A DNA stretch of 36,673 bases from Aeromicrobium sp. (GCA_014377785.1 JACMOZ010000174.1:1-36673); one strand, 5' to 3'; shown: positions 24,730-34,586, counted from the first letter of the stretch. Program-made: numbers and translations. Notes: generated by a model from the sequence alone, not told the origin.

Positions 24730-24811
24730 CGGATTGCGGCGAGGTGTACTTCTCAAGCCACCGGCAGTCCAGGCTGGGGCGAGCCTCCCTCGCTCGCAAC
24801 CTGACTATGCC

Positions 24812-24817
24812 TACACT
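24812..24817 (+). promoter_or_regulatory. -10 element of a probable leaderless ftsE transcript
   Basis: TACACT (TANNNT) is six nt upstream of the GTG at 24824. No ribosome-binding site is visible, so an ftsEX transcript beginning at the start codon is likely. Confidence 0.55.
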
Positions 24818-24823
24818 CGATCA

Positions 24824-25513
24824 GTGATTCGATTCGACAAAGTCACCAAGACCTATCCTGGCCAAAAGCGACCCGCACTCGATTCGCTCAATCTCGAGAT
24901 TGAAAAGGGAGAGTTCGTCTTCCTTGTGGGTTCCTCCGGTTCCGGTAAGTCGACTTTTCTCCGCCTGGTGATCCGTGAGACCCGTCCCTCGCAGGGGCGC
25001 GTCTATGTCGCGGGCAAGGAGATCAACAAGCTTTCCAATTGGAAAGTTCCTAAACTCCGACGCCAGGTCGGCACCGTCTTCCAGGATTTTCGGCTGCTTC
25101 CGAACAAAACCGTCAGCGAAAATGTGGCCTTTGCCCTGCAGGTGATCGGCAAGTCCAAGGCCGACATCAACGCATTGGTCCCCGAAACACTCGAAATGGT
25201 CGGCCTGGACGGCAAAGGCCACCGGATGCCCGACGAACTCTCCGGTGGCGAACAACAACGGGTGGCGATCGCCCGGGCCTTCGTCAACCGGCCGATGATC
25301 CTGATAGCTGACGAGCCGACCGGCAACCTCGATCCGACGACGAGCGTCGGCATCATGAAACTCCTTGACCGCATCAACCGCACCGACACGACCGTTGTGA
25401 TGGCGACGCACGACCAGTCCATCGTCGACCAGATGCGCAAGCGCGTGATTGAACTCGAAGACGGACGCATCGTCCGTGACGAGGCGCGCGGCATCTACGG
25501 ATATCAGAACTGA
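24824..25513 (+). CDS. ftsE: FtsE, cell-division ABC ATPase
   Basis: A 229-residue ABC ATPase, the standard FtsE length. Walker [10 protein letters not shown] (K42), Q-loop VFQDFRLLP, signature [14 protein letters not shown], Walker [14 protein letters not shown] and H-loop ATHD are all intact. FtsE binds ATP on the cytoplasmic side and drives conformational changes of FtsX that activate a wall hydrolase during division or elongation, rather than transporting a substrate. The GTG start gives the conserved [13 protein letters not shown]. ftsX follows seven nt downstream. Confidence 0.96.
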   Translation: MIRFDKVTKTYPGQKRPALDSLNLEIEKGEFVFLVGSSGSGKSTFLRLVIRETRPSQGRVYVAGKEINKLSNWKVPKLRRQVGTVFQDFRLLPNKTVSENVAFALQVIGKSKADINALVPETLEMVGLDGKGHRMPDELSGGEQQRVAIARAFVNRPMILIADEPTGNLDPTTSVGIMKLLDRINRTDTTVVMATHDQSIVDQMRKRVIELEDGRIVRDEARGIYGYQN

Positions 25514-25520
25514 GACCTTT

Positions 25521-26441
25521 ATGCCCCTCGCAAGTGCCCTTAAAGAACTCGGCTCCGGCCTGACGCGCAACAAATCCATGAGTATTTCGCTCATAGTGAC
25601 GATGACGGTGTCACTTCTCCTTGCGTCGCTCGGCTTGCTGATCCAGAGCCAGGCTGACCGTACCGAACGCTATTTTGGCGACCGGCTCCAACTCCAGGTC
25701 AACCTGTGCACCAAGAACTCCCCGGGTGCTAATTGCCTTGGCGGAGTGGTCACCGTTGACCAAAAGCAGGCGGTGCAGCAGGCGCTCAACACCAATCCTG
25801 AGGTCAAAAACTTCAACACCCGTAAGCCTGCAGACAATTATGAACAGGCCCGCGCCCTGCTCGGCCAGACAGACACCGGTCGCAAACAGCTCGAAACGCT
25901 CGGCCCGGAAGCGTTTCCCGAGTCCTACTTCGTGACGCTGAACGACCCGCGTAAATTCGATGGAGTCGTCAGCCAGGTGTCCGGGATGGACGGTGTCGGC
26001 AACGTCAACTCTTTGCGCAAACTACTCGGACCGCTGTTCGAGATGCTCGACAAGATGCGTTGGGCTGCGCTGGGCACGTCTCTTCTCCTGATCGTTGCCG
26101 CGATACTTCAGGTCTCCAACACGATCCGCATGACCGCGTATGCCCGCCGCCGCGAAATCGGCATCATGAGACTGGTGGGCGCCTCGAGTTGGCATATCCA
26201 GTTGCCGTTCATTCTCGAGTCGCTGATTGCGGCGCTAATCTCTGCCTTCCTGGCCTCCGCGGGGCTCGCGGCATTCATGTATTTCGTCGTTTACGGCTAT
26301 CTCCGTAACACCTTGGGGCAGATAACGACGTGGGTCAATTGGTCCGAGGCTGTCACCGTTATGGGCTACACCACGGCACTCGCCTTGCTTCTTGCTCTCA
26401 TACCGACACTCGTGATGACACGCAAATATCTGGATGTCTAG
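25521..26441 (+). CDS. ftsX: FtsX, cell-division membrane protein
   Basis: A 306-residue FtsX with four membrane segments: about 22-42, 187-207 (WAALGTSLLLIVAAILQVSNTIRM), 233-255 and 278-298. A large extracellular loop lies between the first two (about 45-175), with a cysteine pair (C52, C61; NLCTKNSPGANCLGG) as in mycobacterial FtsX. The loop is where actinobacterial and firmicute FtsX contact their partner hydrolases. The N-terminus ALKELGSGLTRNKSMSISLIVTMTVSL is typical. The ATG at 25521 is chosen because it begins the conserved helix, not the ATG at 25449 inside ftsE. The M23 gene follows 104 nt later. Confidence 0.94.
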   Translation: MPLASALKELGSGLTRNKSMSISLIVTMTVSLLLASLGLLIQSQADRTERYFGDRLQLQVNLCTKNSPGANCLGGVVTVDQKQAVQQALNTNPEVKNFNTRKPADNYEQARALLGQTDTGRKQLETLGPEAFPESYFVTLNDPRKFDGVVSQVSGMDGVGNVNSLRKLLGPLFEMLDKMRWAALGTSLLLIVAAILQVSNTIRMTAYARRREIGIMRLVGASSWHIQLPFILESLIAALISAFLASAGLAAFMYFVVYGYLRNTLGQITTWVNWSEAVTVMGYTTALALLLALIPTLVMTRKYLDV

Positions 26442-26545
26442 CGAAAATCGGATAGGGTCAGTGCAGCAACACCCGTCAACACTGGTCACATTTCATACAC
26501 GTATCGACAGTTCTCAACCGAGAATCTTCCCCTTAGGTCGAGGTC

Positions 26546-27823
26546 ATGTACTCCATTTCGCGCAAAGCGCTGGTCGCCGTCATACTCAGTTGCGCCCTCT
26601 TGGCCTCGTTTGCCAGCCCCGGAAGTGCGGACTCCAAGGGCGACCTGGAGCGGCAGAAGAAGGGTGTCAGCGGCAAGATCGACGGCGCCAAGAAGGACCT
26701 CGACGATACAAGTAAGCAATATGCCGTCGCCGCCACTGCGCTGAAGAAGGCACAGACGAGTCTCGATTCGGCCCAAAATCACTTGAGCAGCACGCGCGGC
26801 CGGCTCGCGGTGGCGAACGCCAAGGACATGGAGATGCAGGCTGCGCTGACTGCTGGCGAAGCGGCTTTCGCCAAAGCCAAGGCCGAACTTTCCGACGGCG
26901 AATCCTCTCTCGCCGCCTCCGAAGTGCAGGTCAAACAGTTCGCTCTCGAAACCTTGCGGGAAGGCGATCGGGGACTGCGTGCCTTCGGAGACCTTTTGCG
27001 TGGTCAAAGTCCGATCGCGTTCTCCGAACAGATGAGCCTCAACAATTCTGTCGGTGATGCTCAACTCGCGACGATGCAGCGACTCGACGCTTCCAAGGTC
27101 ATCTTGAGTCTCAACCGTGACAGGGTGCGCAAACTTCGCGACGAGGTCGCAGCCAAGCGAAAACAGGCCGCCGCGAACCTGGTGACACAAGAAAGTCTCG
27201 AGGCCCAAGCCGTGACCCAGACGGTTCAGGTCACTAAACTTGTCGGCGCCCGAGCCACGGCGGTCCGATCGGCCAACTCCGCGCGCAAGGCCGACGCCGC
27301 CCAACTGGCTGCCCTCGAAGCCGATCGCAACAGCCTGTCAGCCAGATTGCGCGCGCTCGCCGCAAGAGAAGCCTCAAAAGAAGCGGTGAAGGGTGGCGGT
27401 GGCGGCTCATCGGCTGGCGGAGATGGTGGTTCGGCCCTTTCCTACCCCGTGAACGGGCCGATCACATCTCGTTATGGGATGCGCGTGCATCCGATCACAG
27501 GCGTCTACAAACTCCACGACGGCACCGACTTTGGCGTCGGGTGCGGCACCCCGATCTACGCAGCGGCCAGCGGCAGGGTCCTTGAGCGTTATTACAACGG
27601 CGGCTACGGAAACCGCCTGATCGTGAACCACGGGCGAATGCGTGGCGCAAGCGTCGTCACGGCCTACAACCACGCGGCCCGATACATCGTCAGTGCCGGC
27701 GAGCGCGTTTCTCGGGGCCAAAAGATTGGCTATGTGGGCAGCACTGGCTATTCGACCGGCTGCCACATGCACTTCATGGTTCTTGTCAACGGAAACACCG
27801 TGAACCCCATGGGCTGGTTATAG
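26546..27823 (+). CDS. Secreted M23 peptidoglycan endopeptidase with coiled coil
   Basis: A 425-residue exported protein with a signal peptide (about 1-27, ALVAVILSCALLASFASPGSADS), a long coiled-coil region (about 30-275) and a C-terminal M23/LytM domain (about 300-425). All catalytic/zinc residues are present: H324 and D328 (LHDGTDFG), H376 (AYNHAARY), and H407/H409 (GCHMHF). It can therefore cut peptide crosslinks, unlike the degenerate EnvC. The gene directly follows ftsEX, and coiled-coil M23 proteins are FtsEX-activated in other bacteria; FtsEX control is inferred. A glycine-serine linker joins the two parts. A short TTCTC-AACC-GAGAA repeat lies in the 104-bp upstream gap. Confidence 0.9.
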   Translation: MYSISRKALVAVILSCALLASFASPGSADSKGDLERQKKGVSGKIDGAKKDLDDTSKQYAVAATALKKAQTSLDSAQNHLSSTRGRLAVANAKDMEMQAALTAGEAAFAKAKAELSDGESSLAASEVQVKQFALETLREGDRGLRAFGDLLRGQSPIAFSEQMSLNNSVGDAQLATMQRLDASKVILSLNRDRVRKLRDEVAAKRKQAAANLVTQESLEAQAVTQTVQVTKLVGARATAVRSANSARKADAAQLAALEADRNSLSARLRALAAREASKEAVKGGGGGSSAGGDGGSALSYPVNGPITSRYGMRVHPITGVYKLHDGTDFGVGCGTPIYAAASGRVLERYYNGGYGNRLIVNHGRMRGASVVTAYNHAARYIVSAGERVSRGQKIGYVGSTGYSTGCHMHFMVLVNGNTVNPMGWL

Positions 27824-27853
27824 CCACCATAGAACAGCAGGACGCACGAGTGG

Positions 27854-27859
27854 AATAAT
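27854..27859 (+). promoter_or_regulatory. Candidate -10 element of a leaderless smpB transcript
   Basis: AATAAT, five of six matches to TATAAT, is followed by six nt and the ATG at 27866. No Shine-Dalgarno sequence intervenes. Confidence 0.45.
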
Positions 27860-27865
27860 GGCGTC

Positions 27866-28342
27866 ATGTCCAAGGAAACCGGCCGCAAGCTGATTGCGCA
27901 AAACCGCAAGGCGCGCCACGACTATCACATCGACGACACGTTTGAGGCGGGCCTGGTCCTGACCGGGACCGAAGTGAAGTCACTGCGCGCGGGTCGCGCA
28001 TCGCTCGTCGACGGTTTCGGCGACATCGAAAATGGCGAGATCTGGCTGCTCAACGTGCACATCCCCGAATACACGCAGGGGACCTGGACCAATCACGCCA
28101 CCAGGCGCAAACGCAAACTCCTCCTCAACCGGGCCGAGATCGACAAGATCGAACGGCGCGTCGACCAAAAGGGATCGACGATCGTGCCGCTGTCGCTCTA
28201 TTTCAAGGACGGTCGCGCCAAGGTGGAGATCGCCCTGGCCCGAGGCAAGAAGGAATACGACAAGCGTCATGCATTGGCCGAACGCCAGGCCAACCGCGAA
28301 GCGACGCGCGAACTCGGCCGCCGGGTTAAAGGGATCAACTAG
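27866..28342 (+). CDS. smpB: SmpB, tmRNA-binding protein
   Basis: A 158-residue SmpB. It binds tmRNA and places it in the A site of stalled ribosomes for trans-translation. Signature segments: [40 protein letters not shown], then [19 protein letters not shown], the basic RKLLL and [33 protein letters not shown]. The C-terminal tail ([11 protein letters not shown]) is basic, as required in the mRNA channel. Its RNA partner ssrA lies 7.8 kb downstream in the same window. The amidohydrolase start codon follows its stop directly (TAGATG). Confidence 0.96.
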   Translation: MSKETGRKLIAQNRKARHDYHIDDTFEAGLVLTGTEVKSLRAGRASLVDGFGDIENGEIWLLNVHIPEYTQGTWTNHATRRKRKLLLNRAEIDKIERRVDQKGSTIVPLSLYFKDGRAKVEIALARGKKEYDKRHALAERQANREATRELGRRVKGIN

Positions 28343-29245
28343 ATGTCGGATGTGTGGGAGATGGATGACGCTGATGTTGCCGGCGTCGCCGCCGATCTTG
28401 GTCTGCCCGGACTTTTCGACGTCCACGTCCACTTCATGCCGCCGCAGATTTTGCGGAAAGTGTGGGCTTATTTTGATGCGCAAGGGCCGTTGATCGGTCG
28501 GCCGTGGCCCATCACTTACCGCGGCACCGACGACGAACGTCTGGCCCACTTGCGGAGCATGGGAGTCAAGGGATTTTCCGCCCTCGCCTATGCGCACAAA
28601 CCCGGCATCGCGCCATTCATGAACGACTGGACGGAAGACTTTGCTGCGGACAAACCCGATTGCCTGTGGTCCGGCACGTTCTATCCCGAACCGGAGGCCG
28701 CGACGTATGTGCCTGAACTCATCGGCGCCGGCATCGAGATCTTCAAGGCACACGTCCAGGTGGGCGACTTTGCCGCAAACGATCCGCTACTCGAACCGGT
28801 CTGGGGCGCGCTTGCCGAGAGCGGCACACCTGTCGTGATCCATGCCGGATCCGGTCCTGCGCCGGGCGCACATACCGGACCCGAAGGCGTCGCCGACGTG
28901 TTGAGCCGGCACCCCGATCTTGCGCTTGTCATCGCGCACATGGGGGCACCAGAAGTCTCGGCGTTCATGGATCTCGCCGAGCGTTATGACAATGTCCGGC
29001 TCGACACCACGATGGCCTTTGTCGGCTTTTTCGGCCACGACCCCGCAGCCACACCCGAGATTCGGCCACGACTCATCGACTTGCAGTCCAGGATCTTGCT
29101 CGGCTCGGATTTCCCGAACATTCCCTACGTGTATGCAAACCAGATCGAGGGCCTGCTGAAACTCGATCTCGGGGACGACTGGTTACGCGACGTCTTGTGG
29201 AACAACGGTGCCGCCTTTTTTGGCGGCGGAGCGTTCGGAGCCTGA
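28343..29245 (+). CDS. Amidohydrolase family 2 metalloenzyme (ACMSD-like), substrate unknown
   Basis: A 300-residue TIM-barrel metal-dependent hydrolase or decarboxylase of the amidohydrolase-2 type. Metal ligands are visible: H28 and H30 (DVHVHF), a His in VVIHAGSG, and a terminal Asp in LLGSDFPN; AHMGAPE carries another conserved His. Relatives include ACMSD and gamma-resorcylate decarboxylase. The substrate cannot be told; no pathway neighbours are present. The ATG adjoins the smpB stop without a gap, so it is probably translated by reinitiation. It converges with nei, leaving 6 bp. Confidence 0.8.
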   Translation: MSDVWEMDDADVAGVAADLGLPGLFDVHVHFMPPQILRKVWAYFDAQGPLIGRPWPITYRGTDDERLAHLRSMGVKGFSALAYAHKPGIAPFMNDWTEDFAADKPDCLWSGTFYPEPEAATYVPELIGAGIEIFKAHVQVGDFAANDPLLEPVWGALAESGTPVVIHAGSGPAPGAHTGPEGVADVLSRHPDLALVIAHMGAPEVSAFMDLAERYDNVRLDTTMAFVGFFGHDPAATPEIRPRLIDLQSRILLGSDFPNIPYVYANQIEGLLKLDLGDDWLRDVLWNNGAAFFGGGAFGA

Positions 29246-29251
29246 GCGGTC

Positions 29252-30031
29252 TCACGACTGGCAACGCGGACACCACGAGGTGATGCGCATCTGGGTTGGT
29301 TTGGCGCCGAGCTGACCGGATCGGATCGCCGTGCCGCAGCGTCGGCAGGGCCGGCCCCTCCGCGAGAACACCCAGTGCATGCGGCCCGGCCTAGTGTCGC
29401 CGGTCATCGTACGCTGGACCCGGTCGCGGTTGGCCAGGATCATCCGCCGGCCACGATCGAGGACCCGCGCAAGATCGGGAATCTCCCCGACCGGCCGTGT
29501 GGGCAGTATGCCGCTTAGGAAACACAACTCGTTGACGTATTCGTTGCCGAAGCCGGCCAGGTTGCGCTGATCATGGAGCGCCAGAAAGATCGGCCGCGCC
29601 GGATCCCGGTTGAGCCGGCACAGCGCCTTGACGGCATCCCAGTCGGGACCCAGCAGGTCGGGGCCGAGATGGCCGACTGCGTCGTCCTCGCCATCGTAGT
29701 CGAGGACTTCCATGACTCCGAGTGAGAAGCCGACGGCCTGATGCTCCGCATTTTCCAGTACGACGCGGGCTTCAAATGTCGGTCGCCGCCAGCGCTCGTC
29801 GAGGATGTAGATGTGCCACGCCCCTTCCATCTTCAGATGGGTATGGATGCTGGAGTCGCCGGCTCTGATCAGCAGGTGTTTACCCCGGCTGACGACCTCG
29901 TCGACGCTCAGGCCGCGGAGGTCATAGGTTGCGAACGCAGGGACGCGGAAATCCGTGCGGGTGAGGACCTGTCCCGCGAGTGCCTCGTGCAGATGGTGCG
30001 CGGTCCGCCATACGGTGTCTCCCTCAGGCAC
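29252..30031 (-). CDS. nei: Fpg/Nei-family DNA glycosylase (Nei2-like)
   Basis: A 259-residue endonuclease VIII-type glycosylase and AP lyase that removes oxidised bases. The start is GTG at 30031 so that the mature N-terminus has P2-E3 (MPEGDTVWRTAHHL), the catalytic Schiff-base and general-acid residues; K51 (SRGKHLLIR) is the conserved lysine. The helix-two-turn-helix and a four-cysteine zinc finger at the C-terminus (CRRCGTAIRSGQL...WCPRCQ) are intact. It starts 8 nt inside the end of lhr and is its operon partner, the order of mycobacterial lhr/nei2. Whether it prefers oxidised pyrimidines is inferred from the family. Confidence 0.92.
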   Translation of the reverse strand: MPEGDTVWRTAHHLHEALAGQVLTRTDFRVPAFATYDLRGLSVDEVVSRGKHLLIRAGDSSIHTHLKMEGAWHIYILDERWRRPTFEARVVLENAEHQAVGFSLGVMEVLDYDGEDDAVGHLGPDLLGPDWDAVKALCRLNRDPARPIFLALHDQRNLAGFGNEYVNELCFLSGILPTRPVGEIPDLARVLDRGRRMILANRDRVQRTMTGDTRPGRMHWVFSRRGRPCRRCGTAIRSGQLGAKPTQMRITSWCPRCQS

Positions 30032-33000
30032 TGAGTCGCACTCCTCTCGGCACCGGGGAGAAACCAGCGGCGAGCAAGGCTTCGGCGAACGGTGTCCCAT
30101 TGATCGAGCGGCCGTTGACTCTCTCGATGGTCATGCGGCCGAGGCGACGGGTCTGCACGGTGTGGGCGAGCGACTTCGCCGCGGCGTCGAGGTGGGCCTG
30201 ATCGGGGTCGAAGGCGAGCGCGGTCTTGCCACCGCGTTCGACATACAGGATGAGACGGCCCCCGCACGTCACGACGATGGCGCCGGACTTGCGGCCGGGG
30301 CGGTGACCTTGCGGCGCACCGTCGGCGGCGGGCGGCAGGCCAGGCCACGGCAGCGCGGCACCGAACGGGTTTGCCGGATCCGTCGCCGCCAGGGTGATCG
30401 CCTCTTCGATCTGTGGACGATCGTCTGTCACGGCGAAGGTGCGGAGTCGGTCGACGGTCGCCGCGGCGGTGAACTGGGCGCCGCCGAGGGTCTCGACGAA
30501 ATATCCACGCAGGCTGCGGCCCGACTGCTCCATCTCGCGAAGCACCCGATAGACCGCAGCGAAACCGCCGGGGATACCCTCGGCAACAACCGAGCCGCGC
30601 GTCACCACTCCATAGCGGTCGAGTAGGGATTCGGCCTGCGCGAGGGCGCGGGTCGTGGGATCTCGCTCGGGCTCGGGAAGCAGGGACCATCGCCCGGCGA
30701 CGGTTGGCGGACCGGTGCGGGCCACCTGGGTGAGACGCGGAGGACGGCGGCCGCGGTAGGAGCGGGCGCGTGGCGCAGCGGCCGCCGAGCGGTGACCGCC
30801 ACGGGATCCGATCAGCGTCCGGAGCGGGGCGAGGGTGTCGTTGGTGACGCGGCCCGCCCATACGAGATCCCACAGCGCGGCGATGAGGGAAGTGTCGTCG
30901 AGGCTTCCCACAGCGTCCGACAACTGGCGGAAGAAGAACGCCCCGCCGCCGCCGAGCCCGGACAGGATCTGCCTTTCGAGCTCGGTCGGGTCGGGACTTT
31001 CCAGGGACAGTCCCAACGGCGCCAGATCAGCCGTATGCAGGCGTATCCAGCCATCGTTGCCGGGCAGCACGCCCGCCCCCGACCAGATGACTTCGCCCGA
31101 TGTCGTGAGCACATCGAGCAAGGCGGGCGAGTAGTCGCGAACCCGGGCGGGCAGGATTAGGGTCTCCCACGCCGATGCGGGGAGGGGCACTCCGGCGAGC
31201 TGCTCGACGGCAGCCAGCACGCCGTCCGACCCCCGGCCGCTGCCCCCGACACCTTGCCAGGTGGGCAGGAAGCGGGCGAACGCGACTGGCTCGACGGGTT
31301 CGACCTGCTTGCGCACGGCCGCGAGCGAGCGTGAGCGCAACCGGCGTAACACCTCTGGCTCGACCCATTCAGACCCTGTCGTCTGCGGCCGGAACTCGCC
31401 CTCGACAAGGCGCCCGTCATGGGCGAGCCTTTGCAGCTGATCGGCGACGACGGCCGTCCCGAGCCCGAACCGCTCGGCGGCCGCGGCGGTCGTGAACGGT
31501 CCATGGGTGCGGGAATAGCGAGACAGGAGGTCGGCAAGCGGATCGGGAACGGGTTCGAGGAATGCCTCGGGCACGCCGTGGGGCAACGCCACGCCCAGCG
31601 CATCCCGAAGTCGGGCGGCGTCTTCGATCGCACACCACCGTGTTTCGCCGACGATGACAAGCGCTAGGGCGCGGCGCGCCGCAGTGAGTTGCTCAAGCCA
31701 GTCTTCCGCCTCGGGGAGGCTGCCCGCCGTCGCCCGTTCGGCTGTCTCGGCTGCCGTCAACGGTCCGAGGATCCTGAGCATGTCGGCAACGCCTTCGACT
31801 CCCTTAACCTTGCGGTCGTCGGCCAGGCGCTGGAGCTCGAGATCGTTGCGGATGATGACGTCGGGATCGAGGAGCTCGCGGAGCTCGACTCGCCCGAGCA
31901 ACTCCGACAACAGCGTCGAATCAAATGCGAGGGCCGAAGCGCGGCGCTCGGCCAGCGGCGTGTCGCCCTGATAGAGGAAGGCCGCGACGTAGCCGAACAG
32001 CAGGCTTTGGGCGAACGGAGACGCGCGTTCGGTGGTCACTTCAACAACCTGAATCTCGCGCCCTTCTATCCGCCGGGTCAAGGCCGACAGTGCCGGCAGG
32101 TCGTAGACGTCCTGGAGGCATTCGCGTGCGGTCTCGAGGATGATCGGGAAGTCCGCATAGTTGCGTGCCACGTCGAGCAGTTGTGACGACCGCTGTCGCT
32201 GCTGCCACAGTGGTGCGCGCTTGCCCGGGTTGAGCCGGGGAAGGAGTAGCGCCCGCGCAGCGCACTCACGGAACCGGGCGGCAAAGAGTGCCGATCCACC
32301 GACCTGCTGGGTCACGAGTCGATCGAGTTCATCGGGCTCGAACAGGAAAAGCTCGGCACCGGGCGGCTCCGCCTCGGTGTCGGGTATGCGGGCGACCATC
32401 CCGTCGTCTCCGTCCACGACCGACCCATCGATGCCGTAGCGCTCGGCGATGCGGATGCCGACCGCGAGTGCCCAGGGGGCATGCACCCGGCGACCGTAGG
32501 GGGAGTGCAGGACGAGGCGCCAGTCGCCGAGCTCGTCCCGGAAGCGTTCGAGCACAAGGGTCTTGTCGTTCGGCACATGACCGGTGGCGAGCTGCTGATC
32601 GGACAGGAATGCCAGCAGGTTGTCGATGGCTTTGTCGTCGAGACCCGCTGCACCGGCGCGTTCGCGCGCATCCGCCTCGGACGCTCCTGTCATCGTGCGT
32701 ACGAACGCGCCGATGGCCTCGCCCAGCTCGGCCGGCCGGCCCATGCCGTCACCCCGCCAGAACGGGAGCCGGCCCGGTTGCCCATACGCGGGGGTGACGA
32801 TCACCCTGTCATGGGTGATCTCCTGCACCCGCCAGCTCGTCGCACCGAGCGCGAACACGTCGTTGATCCGGGTCTCGTAGACCATTTCCTCGTCGAGCTC
32901 GCCGACCCTACGGCTGCCCCCGGATTGTTCGGAACCCGCGGCTAGCGTGACCGCGAACATGCCTCGGTCGGGGATGGTGCCGCCGCTCGTGACCGCAAGC

Positions 33001-34586
33001 CGCTGGGCGCCGGGACGACCGGTCAGGGTGCCGGCGACGCGGTCCCATACGACACGCGGCCTCAATTCGGCGAACTGGTCGGACGGGTAGCGACCGGCGA
33101 GCAGATCGAGGGTTGCATCGAAGGCCGAGCGGGGAAGGGTGGCGAAGGACGCGCACCTGCGCACGGTGTCGAACCACATCTCCACATTGAGCTCGTCGAG
33201 CGCTGCGGCGGCGATCGTCTGTTGGGCGAGGATGTCGAGCGGATTGCGGGGAACGCTCAGGAGCTCGATCTGGCCCGCCTGCATGCGTTCGGCGGTCACT
33301 GTCGCACCGAGGAGATCCTGACGGGTCTTCGGATAGATGACTCCGTACGAGACCTCGCCGACCTGGTGGCCGGCGCGTCCGACGCGCTGCAGGCCGCTGG
33401 CCACGGACGGTGGCGTCGACACTTGGATCACCAGGTCGACAAGACCCATGTCGATGCCGAGCTCGAGGCTCGATGTCGCGACGACGCACCGTAGCCGCCC
33501 GGATTTGAGCTCGTCCTCGATGATCGAGCGCTGTTCCTTGCTGACCGAGCCGTGGTGGGCCTTGGCCAGGAACTGGAGCGCGCCGGTTGTCTCACCGCTG
33601 GCGCCGGAGAGTTGAGCCGGCGACCGGGTCGGTGGACTCTCATTGGCGCCGTCGCCGCTGCGTTCGGCATACAACTCGTTGAGGCGGGCGGTCAGCTTTT
33701 CGGCCAGGCCCCTCGAATTGGCGAAGATGATGCTCGACCGCCGTTGAAGGACCTGATCGAGGATGTCTTGTTCGACATGGGGCCAAATGCTGCCTTGTGC
33801 CGACTCGTTGATCGAGTGGGCGGCGCTTCCTCCCCGCGGTTCGCTGGCTGCGATCTCGGTCATGTCGTCGATCGGGACGACGACGCGCAGGACGATCGTC
33901 TTTTCCGAAGGGGGAGCGACGATGCGTACGGGCGCGCGGCCGCCGAGGAACCGGGCGACCTCGTCGTGCGGTCGGATGGTCGCACTGAGGCCGATGCGTT
34001 GTGCTGGCCGCTCGAGAAGATCGTCGAGACGTTCGAGGGAGAGGGCGAGGTGCGAGCCGCGTTTGGTGCCGGCGACGGCGTGGATCTCGTCGATGATGAT
34101 GGTGTCGACACTTCGGAGCGTCTCCTTGGCGGCCGATGTGAGCATCAGGAAGAGGGATTCGGGCGTCGTGATGAGCACATCGGGCGGCTTGGCGATCAGC
34201 TTGCGGCGATCAGCCTGCGGGGTGTCTCCCGACCGGACGCCAACCGTCACCGGGTTCAACGACTCGCCACGACGGGCGGCAGTCTGGGTGATGCCAATGA
34301 GCGGTGAGCGAAGATTGCGTTCGACGTCGACGGCGAGCGCCTTGAGCGGCGAAATGTAGAGCACGCGGGTGCCCTTGGCGTCCGGCGGAGGAGAGGTCAT
34401 TAGCCGGTCGATGCCGGAGAGGAAGGCGGCCAGGGTTTTGCCCGATCCGGTCGGCGCGACGACGAGGACGTGGCCTCCGCCGCGGATGCCGTGCCAGGCG
34501 CCCACCTGCGCCGGGGTCGGTCGGAGGAATGCCCCCTCGAACCATTCCTTGGTCGCGGGGGCGAATCCGTCGAGTGCGCTTGCCAT
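30024..34586 (-). CDS. lhr: Lhr-type large ATP-dependent helicase
   Basis: A 1520-residue superfamily 2 helicase of the Lhr family, the usual full length. Two RecA-like domains cover about 20-420, with motif I APTGSGKT (K50), motif II DEIH (166-169), motif III SATI and motif VI QRVGRAGHQ. Then follow a winged-helix domain and the long C-terminal Lhr part, including a HTH_42-like segment. Mycobacterial Lhr is a 3'-to-5' translocase that unwinds RNA:DNA hybrids and is induced by DNA damage. The start at 34586 is supported by AGGATGG upstream; the ATG 69 bp earlier adds a cysteine-rich stretch not expected. It overlaps nei by 8 nt. Confidence 0.95.
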   Translation of the reverse strand: MASALDGFAPATKEWFEGAFLRPTPAQVGAWHGIRGGGHVLVVAPTGSGKTLAAFLSGIDRLMTSPPPDAKGTRVLYISPLKALAVDVERNLRSPLIGITQTAARRGESLNPVTVGVRSGDTPQADRRKLIAKPPDVLITTPESLFLMLTSAAKETLRSVDTIIIDEIHAVAGTKRGSHLALSLERLDDLLERPAQRIGLSATIRPHDEVARFLGGRAPVRIVAPPSEKTIVLRVVVPIDDMTEIAASEPRGGSAAHSINESAQGSIWPHVEQDILDQVLQRRSSIIFANSRGLAEKLTARLNELYAERSGDGANESPPTRSPAQLSGASGETTGALQFLAKAHHGSVSKEQRSIIEDELKSGRLRCVVATSSLELGIDMGLVDLVIQVSTPPSVASGLQRVGRAGHQVGEVSYGVIYPKTRQDLLGATVTAERMQAGQIELLSVPRNPLDILAQQTIAAAALDELNVEMWFDTVRRCASFATLPRSAFDATLDLLAGRYPSDQFAELRPRVVWDRVAGTLTGRPGAQRLAVTSGGTIPDRGMFAVTLAAGSEQSGGSRRVGELDEEMVYETRINDVFALGATSWRVQEITHDRVIVTPAYGQPGRLPFWRGDGMGRPAELGEAIGAFVRTMTGASEADARERAGAAGLDDKAIDNLLAFLSDQQLATGHVPNDKTLVLERFRDELGDWRLVLHSPYGRRVHAPWALAVGIRIAERYGIDGSVVDGDDGMVARIPDTEAEPPGAELFLFEPDELDRLVTQQVGGSALFAARFRECAARALLLPRLNPGKRAPLWQQRQRSSQLLDVARNYADFPIILETARECLQDVYDLPALSALTRRIEGREIQVVEVTTERASPFAQSLLFGYVAAFLYQGDTPLAERRASALAFDSTLLSELLGRVELRELLDPDVIIRNDLELQRLADDRKVKGVEGVADMLRILGPLTAAETAERATAGSLPEAEDWLEQLTAARRALALVIVGETRWCAIEDAARLRDALGVALPHGVPEAFLEPVPDPLADLLSRYSRTHGPFTTAAAAERFGLGTAVVADQLQRLAHDGRLVEGEFRPQTTGSEWVEPEVLRRLRSRSLAAVRKQVEPVEPVAFARFLPTWQGVGGSGRGSDGVLAAVEQLAGVPLPASAWETLILPARVRDYSPALLDVLTTSGEVIWSGAGVLPGNDGWIRLHTADLAPLGLSLESPDPTELERQILSGLGGGGAFFFRQLSDAVGSLDDTSLIAALWDLVWAGRVTNDTLAPLRTLIGSRGGHRSAAAAPRARSYRGRRPPRLTQVARTGPPTVAGRWSLLPEPERDPTTRALAQAESLLDRYGVVTRGSVVAEGIPGGFAAVYRVLREMEQSGRSLRGYFVETLGGAQFTAAATVDRLRTFAVTDDRPQIEEAITLAATDPANPFGAALPWPGLPPAADGAPQGHRPGRKSGAIVVTCGGRLILYVERGGKTALAFDPDQAHLDAAAKSLAHTVQTRRLGRMTIERVNGRSINGTPFAEALLAAGFSPVPRGVRLSA

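Noticed and set aside
24326-25513. 395-codon frame joining the end of prfB to ftsE
   Set aside because: The first part is prfB read in another frame; the real ftsE starts at the GTG at 24824 with a conserved N-terminus and its own -10 element.
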